DNA of 64,000 nucleotides from Nitrincola lacisaponensis (GCF_000691225.1 NZ_JMSZ01000032.1:186001-250000); one strand, 5' to 3'; counted from the first letter of the stretch, positions 1 to 7,712 are shown. Translations and numbers: made by a program. Notes: generated by a model from the letters alone, not told the origin.

Positions 1-474
1 AAAGGCGGTGGAGTAGAGCTGTTCCGCTGTATCCACGTAGACGCTGGCGCGCCAGGTCATTTCTCCGGTGGTACAGACTGCCAGTTCTGTGGTGCCTCGC
101 CAGATCTCAGGGCGCTCAGGGTCCTGAGTGAGTTGCGTTTGATTCAGACCCATATACATTTCTACACCCTGCAGATCGAGCATGACCTGGCGCGCGTCCA
201 GATGTTGCAATCGCACCTCGATGCTGATCGGTTGCGAGGACTCCAGGGGTCGGGGAGTCAGACTCAGTTGCAACAGCTGATTGCCACGTGAGGCAATACA
301 GTTTCCTTGATGCAGATCGCAGGGCAAGGGCGGTAGCAGCACACTGTCAGGTTGTAGCGATTGTTCGATCAAGTCTCGGCTGGTCAGCAGCGCCAGCAGC
401 ACGACAGCGGCGAGTCCCAATAAAATCCACTGCTGAGGCTTTATACGTTTCTCAGTCACACCGTGTTCTGTCAT
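1..474 (-). CDS. Membrane-anchored hypothetical protein (3' end outside window)
   Basis: The reading frame starts at ATG 474 and stays open for 158 codons to the window edge, so the C-terminus is missing. Residues about 17-32 (WILLGLAAVVLLALL) form one N-terminal membrane anchor preceded by a Lys/Arg/Gln stretch. The rest should lie in the periplasm and carries two Cys in a LPCDLHQGNC segment and another in ELAVCTTGEM. The alternating hydrophobic pattern and a 'GVEMYMG' stretch faintly recall FixH/YtkA-like beta-sandwich proteins, but I cannot assign a family. It lies 75 bp downstream of trpB on the same strand, separated from it by a hairpin. Confidence 0.6.
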   Translation of the reverse strand, partial: MTEHGVTEKRIKPQQWILLGLAAVVLLALLTSRDLIEQSLQPDSVLLPPLPCDLHQGNCIASRGNQLLQLSLTPRPLESSQPISIEVRLQHLDARQVMLDLQGVEMYMGLNQTQLTQDPERPEIWRGTTELAVCTTGEMTWRASVYVDTAEQLYSTAF

Positions 475-509
475 AAGTGTTGCCAGTTTACTGCAGGGTC
501 AGTTGAATA

Positions 510-534
510 ACGATGCGACATAATGTCGCATCGT
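510..534 (-). terminator. Perfect 11-bp hairpin downstream of trpB
   Basis: ACGATGCGACA at 510-520 pairs perfectly with TGTCGCATCGT at 524-534 around a 3-nt loop. It sits 16 bp past the trpB stop. On the minus strand it is followed only by a short T-containing run (TTATT), so it may be a weak intrinsic terminator or a 3'-end stabiliser. Confidence 0.5.
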
Positions 535-549
535 CGGTGAGGAAGGTGC

Positions 550-1752
550 TTAAAGTCCAAGCAGATCCGCAACATAGTCGGCATCTTTGTCGCCACGACC
601 CGAGATGTTGACCAGGATGGTCTGCTCAGGACTGAGTGTCGGGGCTGTACGAATCGCCCAGGCGACAGCATGGGAGCTTTCCAGTGCCGGAATAATGCCT
701 TCGACTCGCGACAGGGTGATGAAGGCATCCAGACATTCCTGATCGGTTGCGGTTTCATACTGCACACGGCCCAGGTCTTTCAGGTAAGAATGCTGTGGAC
801 CAACGCCCGGATAATCCAGGCCGGAAGCGATTGAATGCACTGGCATGGGTTCGCCGTCTTCGGTTTCCAGTACATAGCACTTCATGCCATGGAGTTGTCC
901 CGGTTTGCCCAGTGTCAGGGTGGCGGAATGCTGATTGGTATCCAGACCTTTACCCGCAGGTTCTATACCAACCATCTTGACCTGCTCGTCCTTCAGGAAA
1001 GCAGTAAACAGGCCGATGGCGTTACAGCCGCCGCCTACGCAGGCTGTCAGGTAATCTGGAAGCTTGCCGAAGCGGTTGAGGAACTGTTCACGGGCTTCAG
1101 TTCCAATAATAGACTGGAAGTCACGAACCATTTTGGGGAAGGGATGTGGACCGACAACCGAGCCTATGGCGTAAATAAAGTTCTGTGGATCTTTCAGATA
1201 CTCTTCGAACGCACTGTCTACCGCATCTTTCAGCGTGGCGGTGCCACGGGTGACCGGAATCAGGTCGCAACCCAGAATCTTCATTTTGACGACGTTAGGG
1301 TGTTCTTTTTCGATGTCGACCTGACCCATGTGAATCTCACAGGGGATGCCGACCAGTGCGCAGGCGGTTGCCAGCGCAACACCATGCTGACCGGCACCGG
1401 TTTCAGCAATCACCTTGGTTTTGCCCATGTATTTGGCCAGCAGTGCCTCACCCAGGCAGTGATTGATCTTGTGCGCGCCGGTGTGGTTCAGGTCTTCGCG
1501 CTTCAGAAAAATCTGTGCGCCGCCGAGCTTTTCGCTCAGTCGACGGGCATGGAAAATAGGGCTGGGACGTCCTATGTAATCGGCAAACAGTGTTTTCAGT
1601 TCATTCTGGAACTCAGGCTGCTGGCGAATCTCTTCATAGGCTTTATCGATATCATTCATCACCTGTTGCAGTTCAGGCGGGATAATCTGGCCACCGTACT
1701 CGCCAAAGTAGCCCTGGGCATCCGGCATTTCAGCGTATTCAAATTTACTCAT
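550..1752 (-). CDS. trpB: Tryptophan synthase beta chain (stand-alone TrpB)
   Basis: A PLP enzyme that condenses indole (or indole from TrpA) with L-serine to give tryptophan. The PLP lysine lies in HTGAHKIN (Lys95 from the chosen start), the catalytic Glu in AETGAGQHG (Glu117), and the phosphate-binding loop reads GGGCNAIG where the classical enzyme has GGGSNAIG. The length, 400 aa, is normal. I chose ATG 1752 (MSKFEYAEM) because GGAG lies just upstream; an in-frame extension to 1797 has no support. No trpA or other trp gene is adjacent. The start overlaps the end of the upstream small gene by 8 bp, so the two are probably translationally coupled. The sequence belongs to a divergent TrpB subgroup ([10 protein letters not shown] near the N-terminus, [10 protein letters not shown] after the PLP lysine). 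Confidence 0.93.
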   Translation of the reverse strand: MSKFEYAEMPDAQGYFGEYGGQIIPPELQQVMNDIDKAYEEIRQQPEFQNELKTLFADYIGRPSPIFHARRLSEKLGGAQIFLKREDLNHTGAHKINHCLGEALLAKYMGKTKVIAETGAGQHGVALATACALVGIPCEIHMGQVDIEKEHPNVVKMKILGCDLIPVTRGTATLKDAVDSAFEEYLKDPQNFIYAIGSVVGPHPFPKMVRDFQSIIGTEAREQFLNRFGKLPDYLTACVGGGCNAIGLFTAFLKDEQVKMVGIEPAGKGLDTNQHSATLTLGKPGQLHGMKCYVLETEDGEPMPVHSIASGLDYPGVGPQHSYLKDLGRVQYETATDQECLDAFITLSRVEGIIPALESSHAVAWAIRTAPTLSPEQTILVNISGRGDKDADYVADLLGL

Positions 1753-2020
1753 AGATTCTCCGTAAGGGGCAGTTGTCGCTGCTTTCCTTGAAACCACTTT
1801 TCAGTAAGCTCAGGCGCAGTTTGGTTACATATTTTTCTGCTTCCAGGCGTGAGGGCAGTACGGTATGACTGAACTCACTGTCATCATTGAGGCTGTTGCC
1901 CCAGCTTTGAGTAAGAATCCAGTCACCGACCAGATCCTGATAGACGCTGACAGTAAAATAGTCAGCCTGTTTTTGCCAGCGTAATACCACAGGTTTTCTT
2001 CTGAAATTTAAAAGGAACAA
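1745..2020 (-). CDS. Small WGR-like protein upstream of trpB
   Basis: An up to 91-aa protein whose middle, [13 protein letters not shown] followed by [18 protein letters not shown], resembles the WGR fold (a small nucleic-acid-binding module found in PARPs and bacterial stand-alone proteins). The signature reads WGN rather than WGR. The start is uncertain: TTG 2020 has AGGG a few bases upstream, while GTG 1990 (VVLRWQKQ) would fit the length of other single-domain WGR proteins better. Its stop lies inside the trpB start region (8-bp overlap). The function is unknown; the family assignment is from pattern only. Confidence 0.6.
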   Translation of the reverse strand: MFLLNFRRKPVVLRWQKQADYFTVSVYQDLVGDWILTQSWGNSLNDDSEFSHTVLPSRLEAEKYVTKLRLSLLKSGFKESSDNCPLRRIYE

Positions 2021-2049
2021 TGACCCTGACAGGGGGGACGTTTTATAAT
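2020..2049 (+). promoter_or_regulatory. Candidate sigma-70 promoter of pdxB
   Basis: A perfect TATAAT lies at 2044-2049, with ATGACC 18 bp upstream (2020-2025) as a weak -35. It precedes pdxB by about 50 bp, and the divergent WGR-like gene starts at its left edge. Confidence 0.4.
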
Positions 2050-2100
2050 GGCGCGAAATTGAGCCTGAAAACAGGGTGGTTGTAAAGCCCCGGAGGTCCG

Positions 2101-3273
2101 TTGAACACTAAGCCGATTGAAAAACAGCAACGTCTTAAAATTGTTGCGGATGAAAATATTCCGGCACTGAATCCGCTATTCACCGAGTTGGGTGAAGTGC
2201 ATTCTGTTGCCGGACGTGATCTTCAGCGCGATCAACTGGTTGATGCTGACCTGCTGCTGGTCCGCTCGATCACGCGGGTTGATCGTGCGTTGCTTGAAGG
2301 GACCACTGTGCGCTTTGTCGGTACCGCCACCATCGGGACGGACCATATTGATCAGCAGGCGCTGGCAGATCTGGGGATCGCATTCAGCAGCGCGCCTGGC
2401 TGTAATGCAGATGCGGTTGTCGAGTATGTGCTGAGTGTGCTGTTGCATCTGGCAGAAGAGCAGTCTTTCTGCCTGAAGGACCGGGTTGTCGGTATTGTGG
2501 GTGTCGGGAATGTCGGTTCACGCCTTCAGGCGCGTCTGGAGCAGTTAGGTGTTTCTGTCCGCTTGTGTGATCCACCGCGTCAGCAAGACGCAACGGCTGA
2601 TCAGGCGGCAGCCTTCTGCAGTCTGAGTCAGTTACTTGAGGAAGCGGATATTGTGACGCTGCATACGCCCTTGACCCGTCAGGGGGCGTATCCCACCCAC
2701 CATTTAATCAATGCCGATAATCTGTCGTTGTTGCGCGCGAATGCGATCCTGATCAATGCCGGTCGTGGTCCGGTCATCGATAATCAGGCGTTGCTGACGT
2801 GCAGTTTGCAACGGCCTGATTTGACGCTGGTACTGGACGTATGGGAGCAGGAACCACGGGTCACGCCTGAGTTGGCCGCGCGGGTGCGTATAGCGACACC
2901 ACATATCGCCGGTTACTCGCTGGAAGGCAAACTGCGGGGCACCTGGATGCTGTATCAGGCTTACTGTCACTTCGCCAGGCGTGCGATGAACTGTACGTTT
3001 GAGGCGCTACTGCCACCTGCGGAGGTGACAGAGATGTGTTTAAGTGCGCAGGCCGGTTTATTACCAGCGGTACGTATGCTGTATGATCCCTATCGGGATG
3101 ACCGTGCGTTAAGGGCAACATTGGCGTTGCCGGCCGAGCAGCAGAGGCTGGCATTTGACCAGTTGCGCAAGCAGTATCCGGTGCGGCGCGAGTTCAGCTC
3201 ATTAACACTGCGCCTGTCAGAGGCGCAGCACACAGATTTTAAGGCACTGGGATTTCCCGTGACCCATCAATGA
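2101..3273 (+). CDS. pdxB: Erythronate-4-phosphate dehydrogenase
   Basis: Second step of the DXP-dependent pyridoxal phosphate pathway: NAD-dependent oxidation of 4-phosphoerythronate in the cytoplasm. It has the D-2-hydroxyacid dehydrogenase layout: an N-terminal substrate domain, the NAD motif VGIVGVGNVGSRL (residues about 130-142), then the catalytic Arg (INAGRGPVID), Glu (DVWEQEP) and His (TPHIAGYSLEGK), and the PdxB-specific C-terminal dimerisation domain. Length 390 aa, as expected. The start is TTG 2101; a strong GGAGG ends 5 nt before it, which decides the start. It is transcribed away from the WGR-trpB pair. A PLP-synthesis gene beside a PLP enzyme is suggestive, but they are on opposite strands. 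Confidence 0.95.
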   Translation: MNTKPIEKQQRLKIVADENIPALNPLFTELGEVHSVAGRDLQRDQLVDADLLLVRSITRVDRALLEGTTVRFVGTATIGTDHIDQQALADLGIAFSSAPGCNADAVVEYVLSVLLHLAEEQSFCLKDRVVGIVGVGNVGSRLQARLEQLGVSVRLCDPPRQQDATADQAAAFCSLSQLLEEADIVTLHTPLTRQGAYPTHHLINADNLSLLRANAILINAGRGPVIDNQALLTCSLQRPDLTLVLDVWEQEPRVTPELAARVRIATPHIAGYSLEGKLRGTWMLYQAYCHFARRAMNCTFEALLPPAEVTEMCLSAQAGLLPAVRMLYDPYRDDRALRATLALPAEQQRLAFDQLRKQYPVRREFSSLTLRLSEAQHTDFKALGFPVTHQ

Positions 3274-3292
3274 AGGCTGGATTGTTCAACCT

Positions 3293-3997
3293 ATGCTAAA
3301 GGCTCATTTGCGTTCCGAGGGTTCCGAAGGTGCCAGGACACCGGTATCTCTGGCCGAGTTACGCCCACGTTCAGGGGAGCCCGTACGCTTGGAAACACGT
3401 GTCCCTAAAGGGCGTTATTCGGTACGTCTGATCGGTATACATGAACAGGTGGCTGTGCTGGTCAGTGCGCCTAAAAGTCGCAAATCCTTACTGACGGAAG
3501 GCGCGTCTCTTACGGTTAAGCTCTTGTGCGGAAATCGTTTGATCAGCTTTTCCACCCGCTTGCTCAAAGCCCAGGATGAGCCGTTTCCACACTGGATACT
3601 GGCTTATCCCCGGCAGTTGGAAACGCAGCCTTTTCGTCAGCACACACGGGTTCCGGTACATTTGCCTCTGTGGGTTGATCGGGGTGAAGGTGATCTGCAT
3701 CAGCCTCAGTCTGCCTTGTGTGTGGATATCAGCTTGTCAGGTGCATCAGTGGAAGCGCCCTCGGCCCTGGCGAGCGTAGGCGAGCTGCTGTATCTGACGG
3801 CAAAGGTGTCTGTTGCCGGGATGGATCATGTGATCTTGGCGGCGGCAAGAGTATGCAGTGTGCTGCAAACCGAGAGTGGTACCCTGGCGGTGTTTCGTCA
3901 TGGTCTGGCGTTTGAGGATCTGGAAGAGGAAACCCGGCTGGTGTTATCGGGCTATGTCTATCAACAGTGGTTGTATGAAAGTGGTGAGCTGTTATAG
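3293..3997 (+). CDS. PilZ-domain protein (c-di-GMP binding, YcgR-like)
   Basis: A 234-aa protein with an N-terminal YcgR-N-like beta domain (about 30-110) and a C-terminal PilZ domain. The c-di-GMP binding signature is complete: RQHTR (RxxxR, residues 115-119) and DISLSG (DxSxxG, 145-150). Proteins of this layout act as c-di-GMP effectors on flagella or the cell envelope. It follows pdxB by 19 bp and may be co-transcribed with it; a bidirectional terminator follows. No flagellar gene is in the window, so the target is unknown. Other c-di-GMP genes here are the EAL-HDOD protein at 28698 and the GGDEF protein at 40949. Confidence 0.85.
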   Translation: MLKAHLRSEGSEGARTPVSLAELRPRSGEPVRLETRVPKGRYSVRLIGIHEQVAVLVSAPKSRKSLLTEGASLTVKLLCGNRLISFSTRLLKAQDEPFPHWILAYPRQLETQPFRQHTRVPVHLPLWVDRGEGDLHQPQSALCVDISLSGASVEAPSALASVGELLYLTAKVSVAGMDHVILAAARVCSVLQTESGTLAVFRHGLAFEDLEEETRLVLSGYVYQQWLYESGELL

Positions 3998-4012
3998 GCA
4001 GGGTTTGGATAC

Positions 4013-4042
4013 AAAAACACCCCGACAGGCGGGGTGTTTTTT
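4013..4042. terminator. Bidirectional intrinsic terminator
   Basis: AAAAACACCCCG, a 5-nt ACAGG loop and CGGGGTGTTTTTT form a GC-rich stem with A and T tracts on both sides. It lies between the 3' ends of the PilZ gene (+) and the phasin gene (-) and can serve both. Confidence 0.9.
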
Positions 4043-4058
4043 GCAGATCAGCAAGTGA

Positions 4059-4364
4059 TTACTTGCCGAAGCTCTGCATTTCAGCCATCACACTTTTGCT
4101 GGCTTCAGTTGCCAGAGAAGTGAAGGCTTCGCCCTGTGCTTTCAGCAGGTTGAACAGAGAAGTGTTGGCTTCAGTGTTGAACTTGATGACTTCTTCAGGA
4201 GTTTTCAGGCTTTTTGCTTTTTCAGCTTCAGCTTTGAAAAAGGCAACCAGCTCTTCGCCAGACTTCTTCTGAAGTTCAACGGTTTTGGTCAGGGTTTCAG
4301 TCTGCAGAGCGATCAGGCTTTTAACGGCTTCAACCGGCTTCTGGAAATCAACTGCGCTAGTCAT
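4059..4364 (-). CDS. Phasin family protein (PHA granule surface)
   Basis: A 101-aa, all-helical, Cys-free protein rich in Ala, Lys and Glu, with the phasin-2 family pattern (DFQKPVEAVKSLIALQTET then FFKAEAEKAKSLKTPEEV). Phasins coat polyhydroxyalkanoate granules and control their number and size. ATG 4364 is preceded by GAGGAG at good spacing. It is a monocistronic gene with a near-consensus sigma-70 promoter bracketed by palindromes (separate entry), as expected for PhaR-type autoregulated phasins. No PHA synthase is in this window. Confidence 0.9.
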   Translation of the reverse strand: MTSAVDFQKPVEAVKSLIALQTETLTKTVELQKKSGEELVAFFKAEAEKAKSLKTPEEVIKFNTEANTSLFNLLKAQGEAFTSLATEASKSVMAEMQSFGK

Positions 4365-4416
4365 GTGTGTATCTCCTCAGTTTAAGTTATCAATGCCGTG
4401 CTGCAATTTCTTTTGC

Positions 4417-4487
4417 TGCACTGCACAATACCTTGGATTATAGAGATGGTGTCTTGCATGTCAAGTATTATTTTGTGCAGTGCACAA
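4417..4487 (-). promoter_or_regulatory. Phasin promoter bracketed by two TGCACTGCACAA operators
   Basis: Read on the minus strand: TTGACA (4464-4459), 16-bp spacer, TATAAT (4442-4437). A perfect 15-nt dyad, TTGTGCA-G-TGCACAA, lies just upstream of the -35 (4473-4487). A second copy of its half, TGCACTGCACAA, lies at 4417-4428 over the expected transcription start. The arrangement is that of a repressor clamping a promoter. PhaR is the known repressor of phasin genes and binds TGC-rich sites; assigning this site to PhaR is inference. Confidence 0.75.
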
Positions 4488-4531
4488 GATATTTTTTCGA
4501 AGACTGCTGAGCCTATACTGGCAGAAAAGCA

Positions 4532-5437
4532 TTACTCTTTTGTTTCACCATTCCACACCAGTTTACCGCACTGGCTGAGGTCGTAACCCTGCAGTTGACG
4601 GGCGGTTTCCTGACCCTCCGGGCTTTGCAACCAGTCAAATAGCTGTTGCAACAGCGTACGGAAATAGACCTGACGAGGCAACACCAGCTCAAAGGCTTCC
4701 TGATAAACCGGTACAAATGTAAGGCCACACTCAGCCGCTGCTGATTCTGTGCCCGGACCAATATCGGCGACTTTGCGGGCGATGGCAGAAGCGACTTCTG
4801 ATTCGGTCAACGCGCGGACGCTGGCTTGAATCTTGTCAAACGCCAGACGTTGCTGGTGGAGCCAGTCTTTCAGAAAACGCTGAGAGCCAGCGCCTTCCTG
4901 ACGGATGACCCAGCGCTTCTTCAGGATTTGTGCCGGTTCACTCAGCAGGGTATCGGAGTCGTCGGCGCGCATCATCAGTCCCTGTTGGCGTTTGAACAGG
5001 TGCACCAGTACCCAGTGGCGTGATCCGGCGTATTGCCGTATCAGGGCGGGGTGGCGTAAATGACTTTCTTCGGCTTTGCCCCAGTGCACGGCGCAGCAGT
5101 CCACCAATCCTTGAGCCAGTAATGACAGGCCCGCCTGTGTACCGGTTGGCATATAGCTGTATAGCGCCTGGTAGTGTTGCTGTTGCATGATGCGCAGCAA
5201 GGCCGCTTTGAGCAAGGGGTCATCGCTGCCGGCAAACAGCAGGCGATCGCTGAGGACGCCGTGATGGCTGGATTCGAGTAGCCATTGATCAATCAGTTTG
5301 CGTGGAAACAGCCATTTTCCGGTGACCTTGGTCGCGGGCAGGTGGCCATCACTGGCCAACTGGTACACTTTCTTTTCATTGAGATGCAGATAGACAGCGG
5401 CTTCCTTAACCGTCATATAGGGGGTGGTGTCAGCCAT
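4532..5437 (-). CDS. HTH (excisionase-type) regulator with PBP-like domain
   Basis: A 301-aa protein. Residues about 1-60 are an excisionase/MerR-type winged helix (MTVKEAAVYLHLNEKKVYQL, with GKWLFPRKLIDQWL). The rest matches the periplasmic-binding-protein-like sensor fold (PBP_like, PF12727) that is often linked to molybdate or molybdopterin genes and is also fused to some MoeA proteins. ATG 5437 was chosen because GGAGGG lies 7 nt upstream and the fdhD stop ends 1 nt before it. It probably senses an oxyanion or a cofactor-related ligand in the cytoplasm and controls formate or Mo/W genes. The ligand and DNA target are inference. Confidence 0.8.
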   Translation of the reverse strand: MADTTPYMTVKEAAVYLHLNEKKVYQLASDGHLPATKVTGKWLFPRKLIDQWLLESSHHGVLSDRLLFAGSDDPLLKAALLRIMQQQHYQALYSYMPTGTQAGLSLLAQGLVDCCAVHWGKAEESHLRHPALIRQYAGSRHWVLVHLFKRQQGLMMRADDSDTLLSEPAQILKKRWVIRQEGAGSQRFLKDWLHQQRLAFDKIQASVRALTESEVASAIARKVADIGPGTESAAAECGLTFVPVYQEAFELVLPRQVYFRTLLQQLFDWLQSPEGQETARQLQGYDLSQCGKLVWNGETKE

Positions 5438-5438
5438 A

Positions 5439-6296
5439 TCAGTCCCTCCGTTTGCTGGAGCGCGGCATGGGGTCCGGGCGGGCATCCAGTGTCAGTCGGT
5501 CCTGATCGCTGTAGACCAGAAAGTGCCGCCCTTTGGCGCGAGCCAGCATCAGCATGCCGAGCATGTTCGCCAGTTGCAGTCCCATTTCAGTGGCACCGGA
5601 GCGGGACAGCAGGACGCTGATACCCATTTGAGCAGCCTTGATGACCATCTCGGATGTCAGTCTGCCAGTGGTGTAGAACACCTTATCTTCACTCTCGATA
5701 CCGTTCAGCCAGAGACGGCCCGCGAGGGTGTCGACAGCGTTATGTCGGCCTATGTCTTCACAGAAACTCAGTACTTCACCTGTTGCTGTGCAAATGGCGC
5801 AACCGTGAACAGCACCGGCATTGCGATAGGTTTCATTGTGCTGGTTGAGTGCTTCCAGTAGTTGATACACCTGCGACTGTTTGAGGTGCCAGGGTGCCAG
5901 GGTCAATCCACGCAGGCGCTCCATCTGATTCCCGAATACAGTGCCCTGACCACAGCCAGTCGTGACCGTGCGTTTGGAAAGTGTCTCCTCCAGGTCATCC
6001 GGTGTGTGTGTCGTGACGACCGCTGCCGCTTCAACATCCCAGTCAACCTGGATCGCGAGCAGGTCTTCGAGTCGCTCGATCAGGCCCTGATTTCGCAGAT
6101 ACCCCAACACTAGCGCTTCAGGATCTTCACCCAGTGTCATCAGGGTGACGATTTCACGCTTGTTCAGGTAGAGCGTCAATGGGCGTTCGCAGGCCAGTGC
6201 TTGTTCACGCCATTCACCTTGTTCATCCATGACCTGAGTGATACGGGTCAAGGGCGCGCGTGCCTGGCTCAGGACCAGTTGAGGGTTACGGGGCAT
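5439..6296 (-). CDS. fdhD: Formate dehydrogenase accessory sulfurtransferase
   Basis: FdhD passes sulfur from a cysteine desulfurase to the bis-MGD cofactor, which formate dehydrogenase needs for activity. It shows the family's ACERPLTLYLN start, the catalytic loop TTGCGQGT (Cys115) and the GRHNAVDTLAG and FYTTGRLTSEMVIK signatures. Length 285 aa, normal. The loop has a single Cys where E. coli has CxxC (here CGQG). ATG 6296 has AAGGA upstream. It is the first gene of a two-gene unit with the HTH-PBP regulator and is divergent from the DUF3305 operon, with a possible sigma-54 promoter in front. Confidence 0.95.
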   Translation of the reverse strand: MPRNPQLVLSQARAPLTRITQVMDEQGEWREQALACERPLTLYLNKREIVTLMTLGEDPEALVLGYLRNQGLIERLEDLLAIQVDWDVEAAAVVTTHTPDDLEETLSKRTVTTGCGQGTVFGNQMERLRGLTLAPWHLKQSQVYQLLEALNQHNETYRNAGAVHGCAICTATGEVLSFCEDIGRHNAVDTLAGRLWLNGIESEDKVFYTTGRLTSEMVIKAAQMGISVLLSRSGATEMGLQLANMLGMLMLARAKGRHFLVYSDQDRLTLDARPDPMPRSSKRRD

Positions 6297-6330
6297 GCCA
6301 AATCCTTGTGTTATCAGTCATTGAAAGTGC

Positions 6331-6346
6331 AGCAACATTTATACCA
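6331..6346 (-). promoter_or_regulatory. Possible sigma-54 promoter of fdhD
   Basis: The minus strand reads TGGTATAAATGTTGCT. GG and GC are separated by exactly 10 nt, with a good TTGCT at -12 but TGGTA instead of TGGCA at -24. The predicted transcript would start about 25 nt before the fdhD ATG. Confidence 0.45.
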
Positions 6347-6523
6347 GTCTGGCGATTGTGCCATCTCTTCAGGGGTTGCGGCTATTGTCGGCGCAATACC
6401 CTGATTCGAGTGGGTCATTTTGTCTCAGTTTTGCCGTTACGTTGGGGTGATTTGACCCGTTTTCTGTGCGGTCATGAGTGTTGGGTTGGCTTCAAGGCTG
6501 TGATTCTGCGGCCAGACAAAAGG

Positions 6524-6539
6524 CGGCACGTTCCTTGCC
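6524..6539 (+). promoter_or_regulatory. Sigma-54 promoter of the DUF3305 operon
   Basis: CGGCACGTTCCTTGCC: GGCACG and TTGC with GG and GC 10 nt apart, matching the -24/-12 consensus (GGCACG-N4-TTGC). It lies about 43 bp before ATG 6582, giving a short leader that contains the AGGAG ribosome site. Confidence 0.85.
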
Positions 6540-6581
6540 TTAAAGCTAGACTGAAGTGATTAATGCAAACAGGAGTCGCCG

Positions 6582-7046
6582 ATGGCACAGATTGAAAAAG
6601 GCCCCACCCTGAATAGTTGGTGTTTGTGGGTTTGTCTCGACAAGCAGGAGACTTCGTCACGTGGCTGGCCTTCGATCAACTGGGAGGTGGCGGAGATTTC
6701 CCAGCAGCCGCTGGATAGTGAAGAGGCTCAGGCGCTGTGGTTGATACTGCACCGTGATGAACGAATGGCGTATCGGTTTAACCTGAGTTCCGAGTCGCCG
6801 CGTTTGTTTGTGGTGTGTGAAGACCTGACCGCAGATCAGCGGGTGCCGCGTAAGCTGACTCTGGCTCAGGATGTCGCGGCGGATTATATGGATGCCGGAC
6901 AGCCTGTGCTGAGCATTCCAATGCCTGCGCCAATCACTGTCTGGCTGGAAGCCTTTATGGCGCATCATGGTGAAGTGGAAGATCCGCGTGATCAGAAACG
7001 CCGGTTGCGCACTCAGGCTGCCGCGAAAGGAGCATCCAATGACTGA
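6582..7046 (+). CDS. DUF3305 protein of formate dehydrogenase operon
   Basis: A 154-aa protein recognised as DUF3305 by the start pattern (LNSWCLWVCLDKQETSSRGW) and by its place before DUF3306 and the fdh structural genes, a conserved order. No catalytic motif or membrane segment is visible; PMPAPITVWLEAFMAHH near the end is typical of the family. ATG 6582 has AGGAGT upstream and follows a sigma-54 promoter. The function is unknown; a role in FDH maturation is inferred from context. Confidence 0.8.
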   Translation: MAQIEKGPTLNSWCLWVCLDKQETSSRGWPSINWEVAEISQQPLDSEEAQALWLILHRDERMAYRFNLSSESPRLFVVCEDLTADQRVPRKLTLAQDVAADYMDAGQPVLSIPMPAPITVWLEAFMAHHGEVEDPRDQKRRLRTQAAAKGASND

Positions 7047-7623
7047 GGGGTTTTTGGGGCGCTGGTCGCGCTTAAAGCAGCGTCAGGAAGACCCGGCAGA
7101 GATGGCGGAGTCGGTTCAGGAGCTTCCTGTCCAGACCCTTGAGCCGGAGGCCGAGGGAGTTGTCGCTGTTGATACACCTTCTGATGAGGAGTCCATTGAG
7201 TCCGCTGCGGAAGTCGCATCGTCTGAGACAGAGGTGCTGACGGATCTGGATATGCCTGATCTTTCCACGATTCATGCCGGCAGCGATATGTCGATGTTTT
7301 TCTCCAGTGGCGTTTCGGCTGAATTGCGTCGTCAGGCGTTGCGTAAATTTTTCCATCAGCCCGAGTTCAATGTGCGTGACTCGCTGGACGATTATGCGCT
7401 GGATTACTCCAATCCGGACAAGCTGGTGCTAAAGGTGGGAGACAAGGTACGTGGCTGGGCACAGCAACAGATGGAGGATGCGATGCAGCAGGCACGCGAT
7501 GCCTTGTTGCAGCCTGATTCGGCGCTGGCTGAGGTGGACGGGGAGGCAGTCGAAACACTGGATTCGACTAAAGTCGATGAGGCAGATCAGCTCGGTAAAA
7601 ATGAATCAATCGAGACAAAATGA
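7039..7623 (+). CDS. DUF3306 protein of formate dehydrogenase operon
   Basis: A 194-aa acidic protein matching DUF3306: the start MTEGFLGRWSRLKQ, an Asp/Glu-rich disordered stretch, and a conserved core (LRRQALRKFFHQPEFNVRDS, then LDDYALDYSN). ATG 7039 overlaps the DUF3305 stop by 8 bp and has AAAGGAG upstream, so the longer frame from 6967 is rejected. The tail is again acidic and poorly conserved. The function is unknown; it always travels with DUF3305 and FDH genes. Confidence 0.8.
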   Translation: MTEGFLGRWSRLKQRQEDPAEMAESVQELPVQTLEPEAEGVVAVDTPSDEESIESAAEVASSETEVLTDLDMPDLSTIHAGSDMSMFFSSGVSAELRRQALRKFFHQPEFNVRDSLDDYALDYSNPDKLVLKVGDKVRGWAQQQMEDAMQQARDALLQPDSALAEVDGEAVETLDSTKVDEADQLGKNESIETK

Positions 7624-7696
7624 CCCTTTGGGTTTGTTTTTTTGAAAAAAGCTTGGGTTATTGGGGATTAATGCGCGCCATTTGGGTAGCAAAACC

Positions 7697-7712
7697 TGGC
7701 GCTTAAATTGCA
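7697..7712 (+). promoter_or_regulatory. Sigma-54 promoter of the fdh structural operon
   Basis: TGGCGCTTAAATTGCA has GG and GC 10 nt apart, with TGGC at -24 and TTGCA at -12. It lies in the 179-bp gap before the polyferredoxin gene and predicts a leader of about 80 nt. ACCC-TTT-GGGT at 7623-7633 upstream could be an activator site. Confidence 0.8.

Noticed and set aside
835-1791. A 318-codon open frame antisense to trpB
   Set aside because: It mirrors the strong TrpB frame, has no recognisable domain and no ribosome site; a shadow of codon bias.
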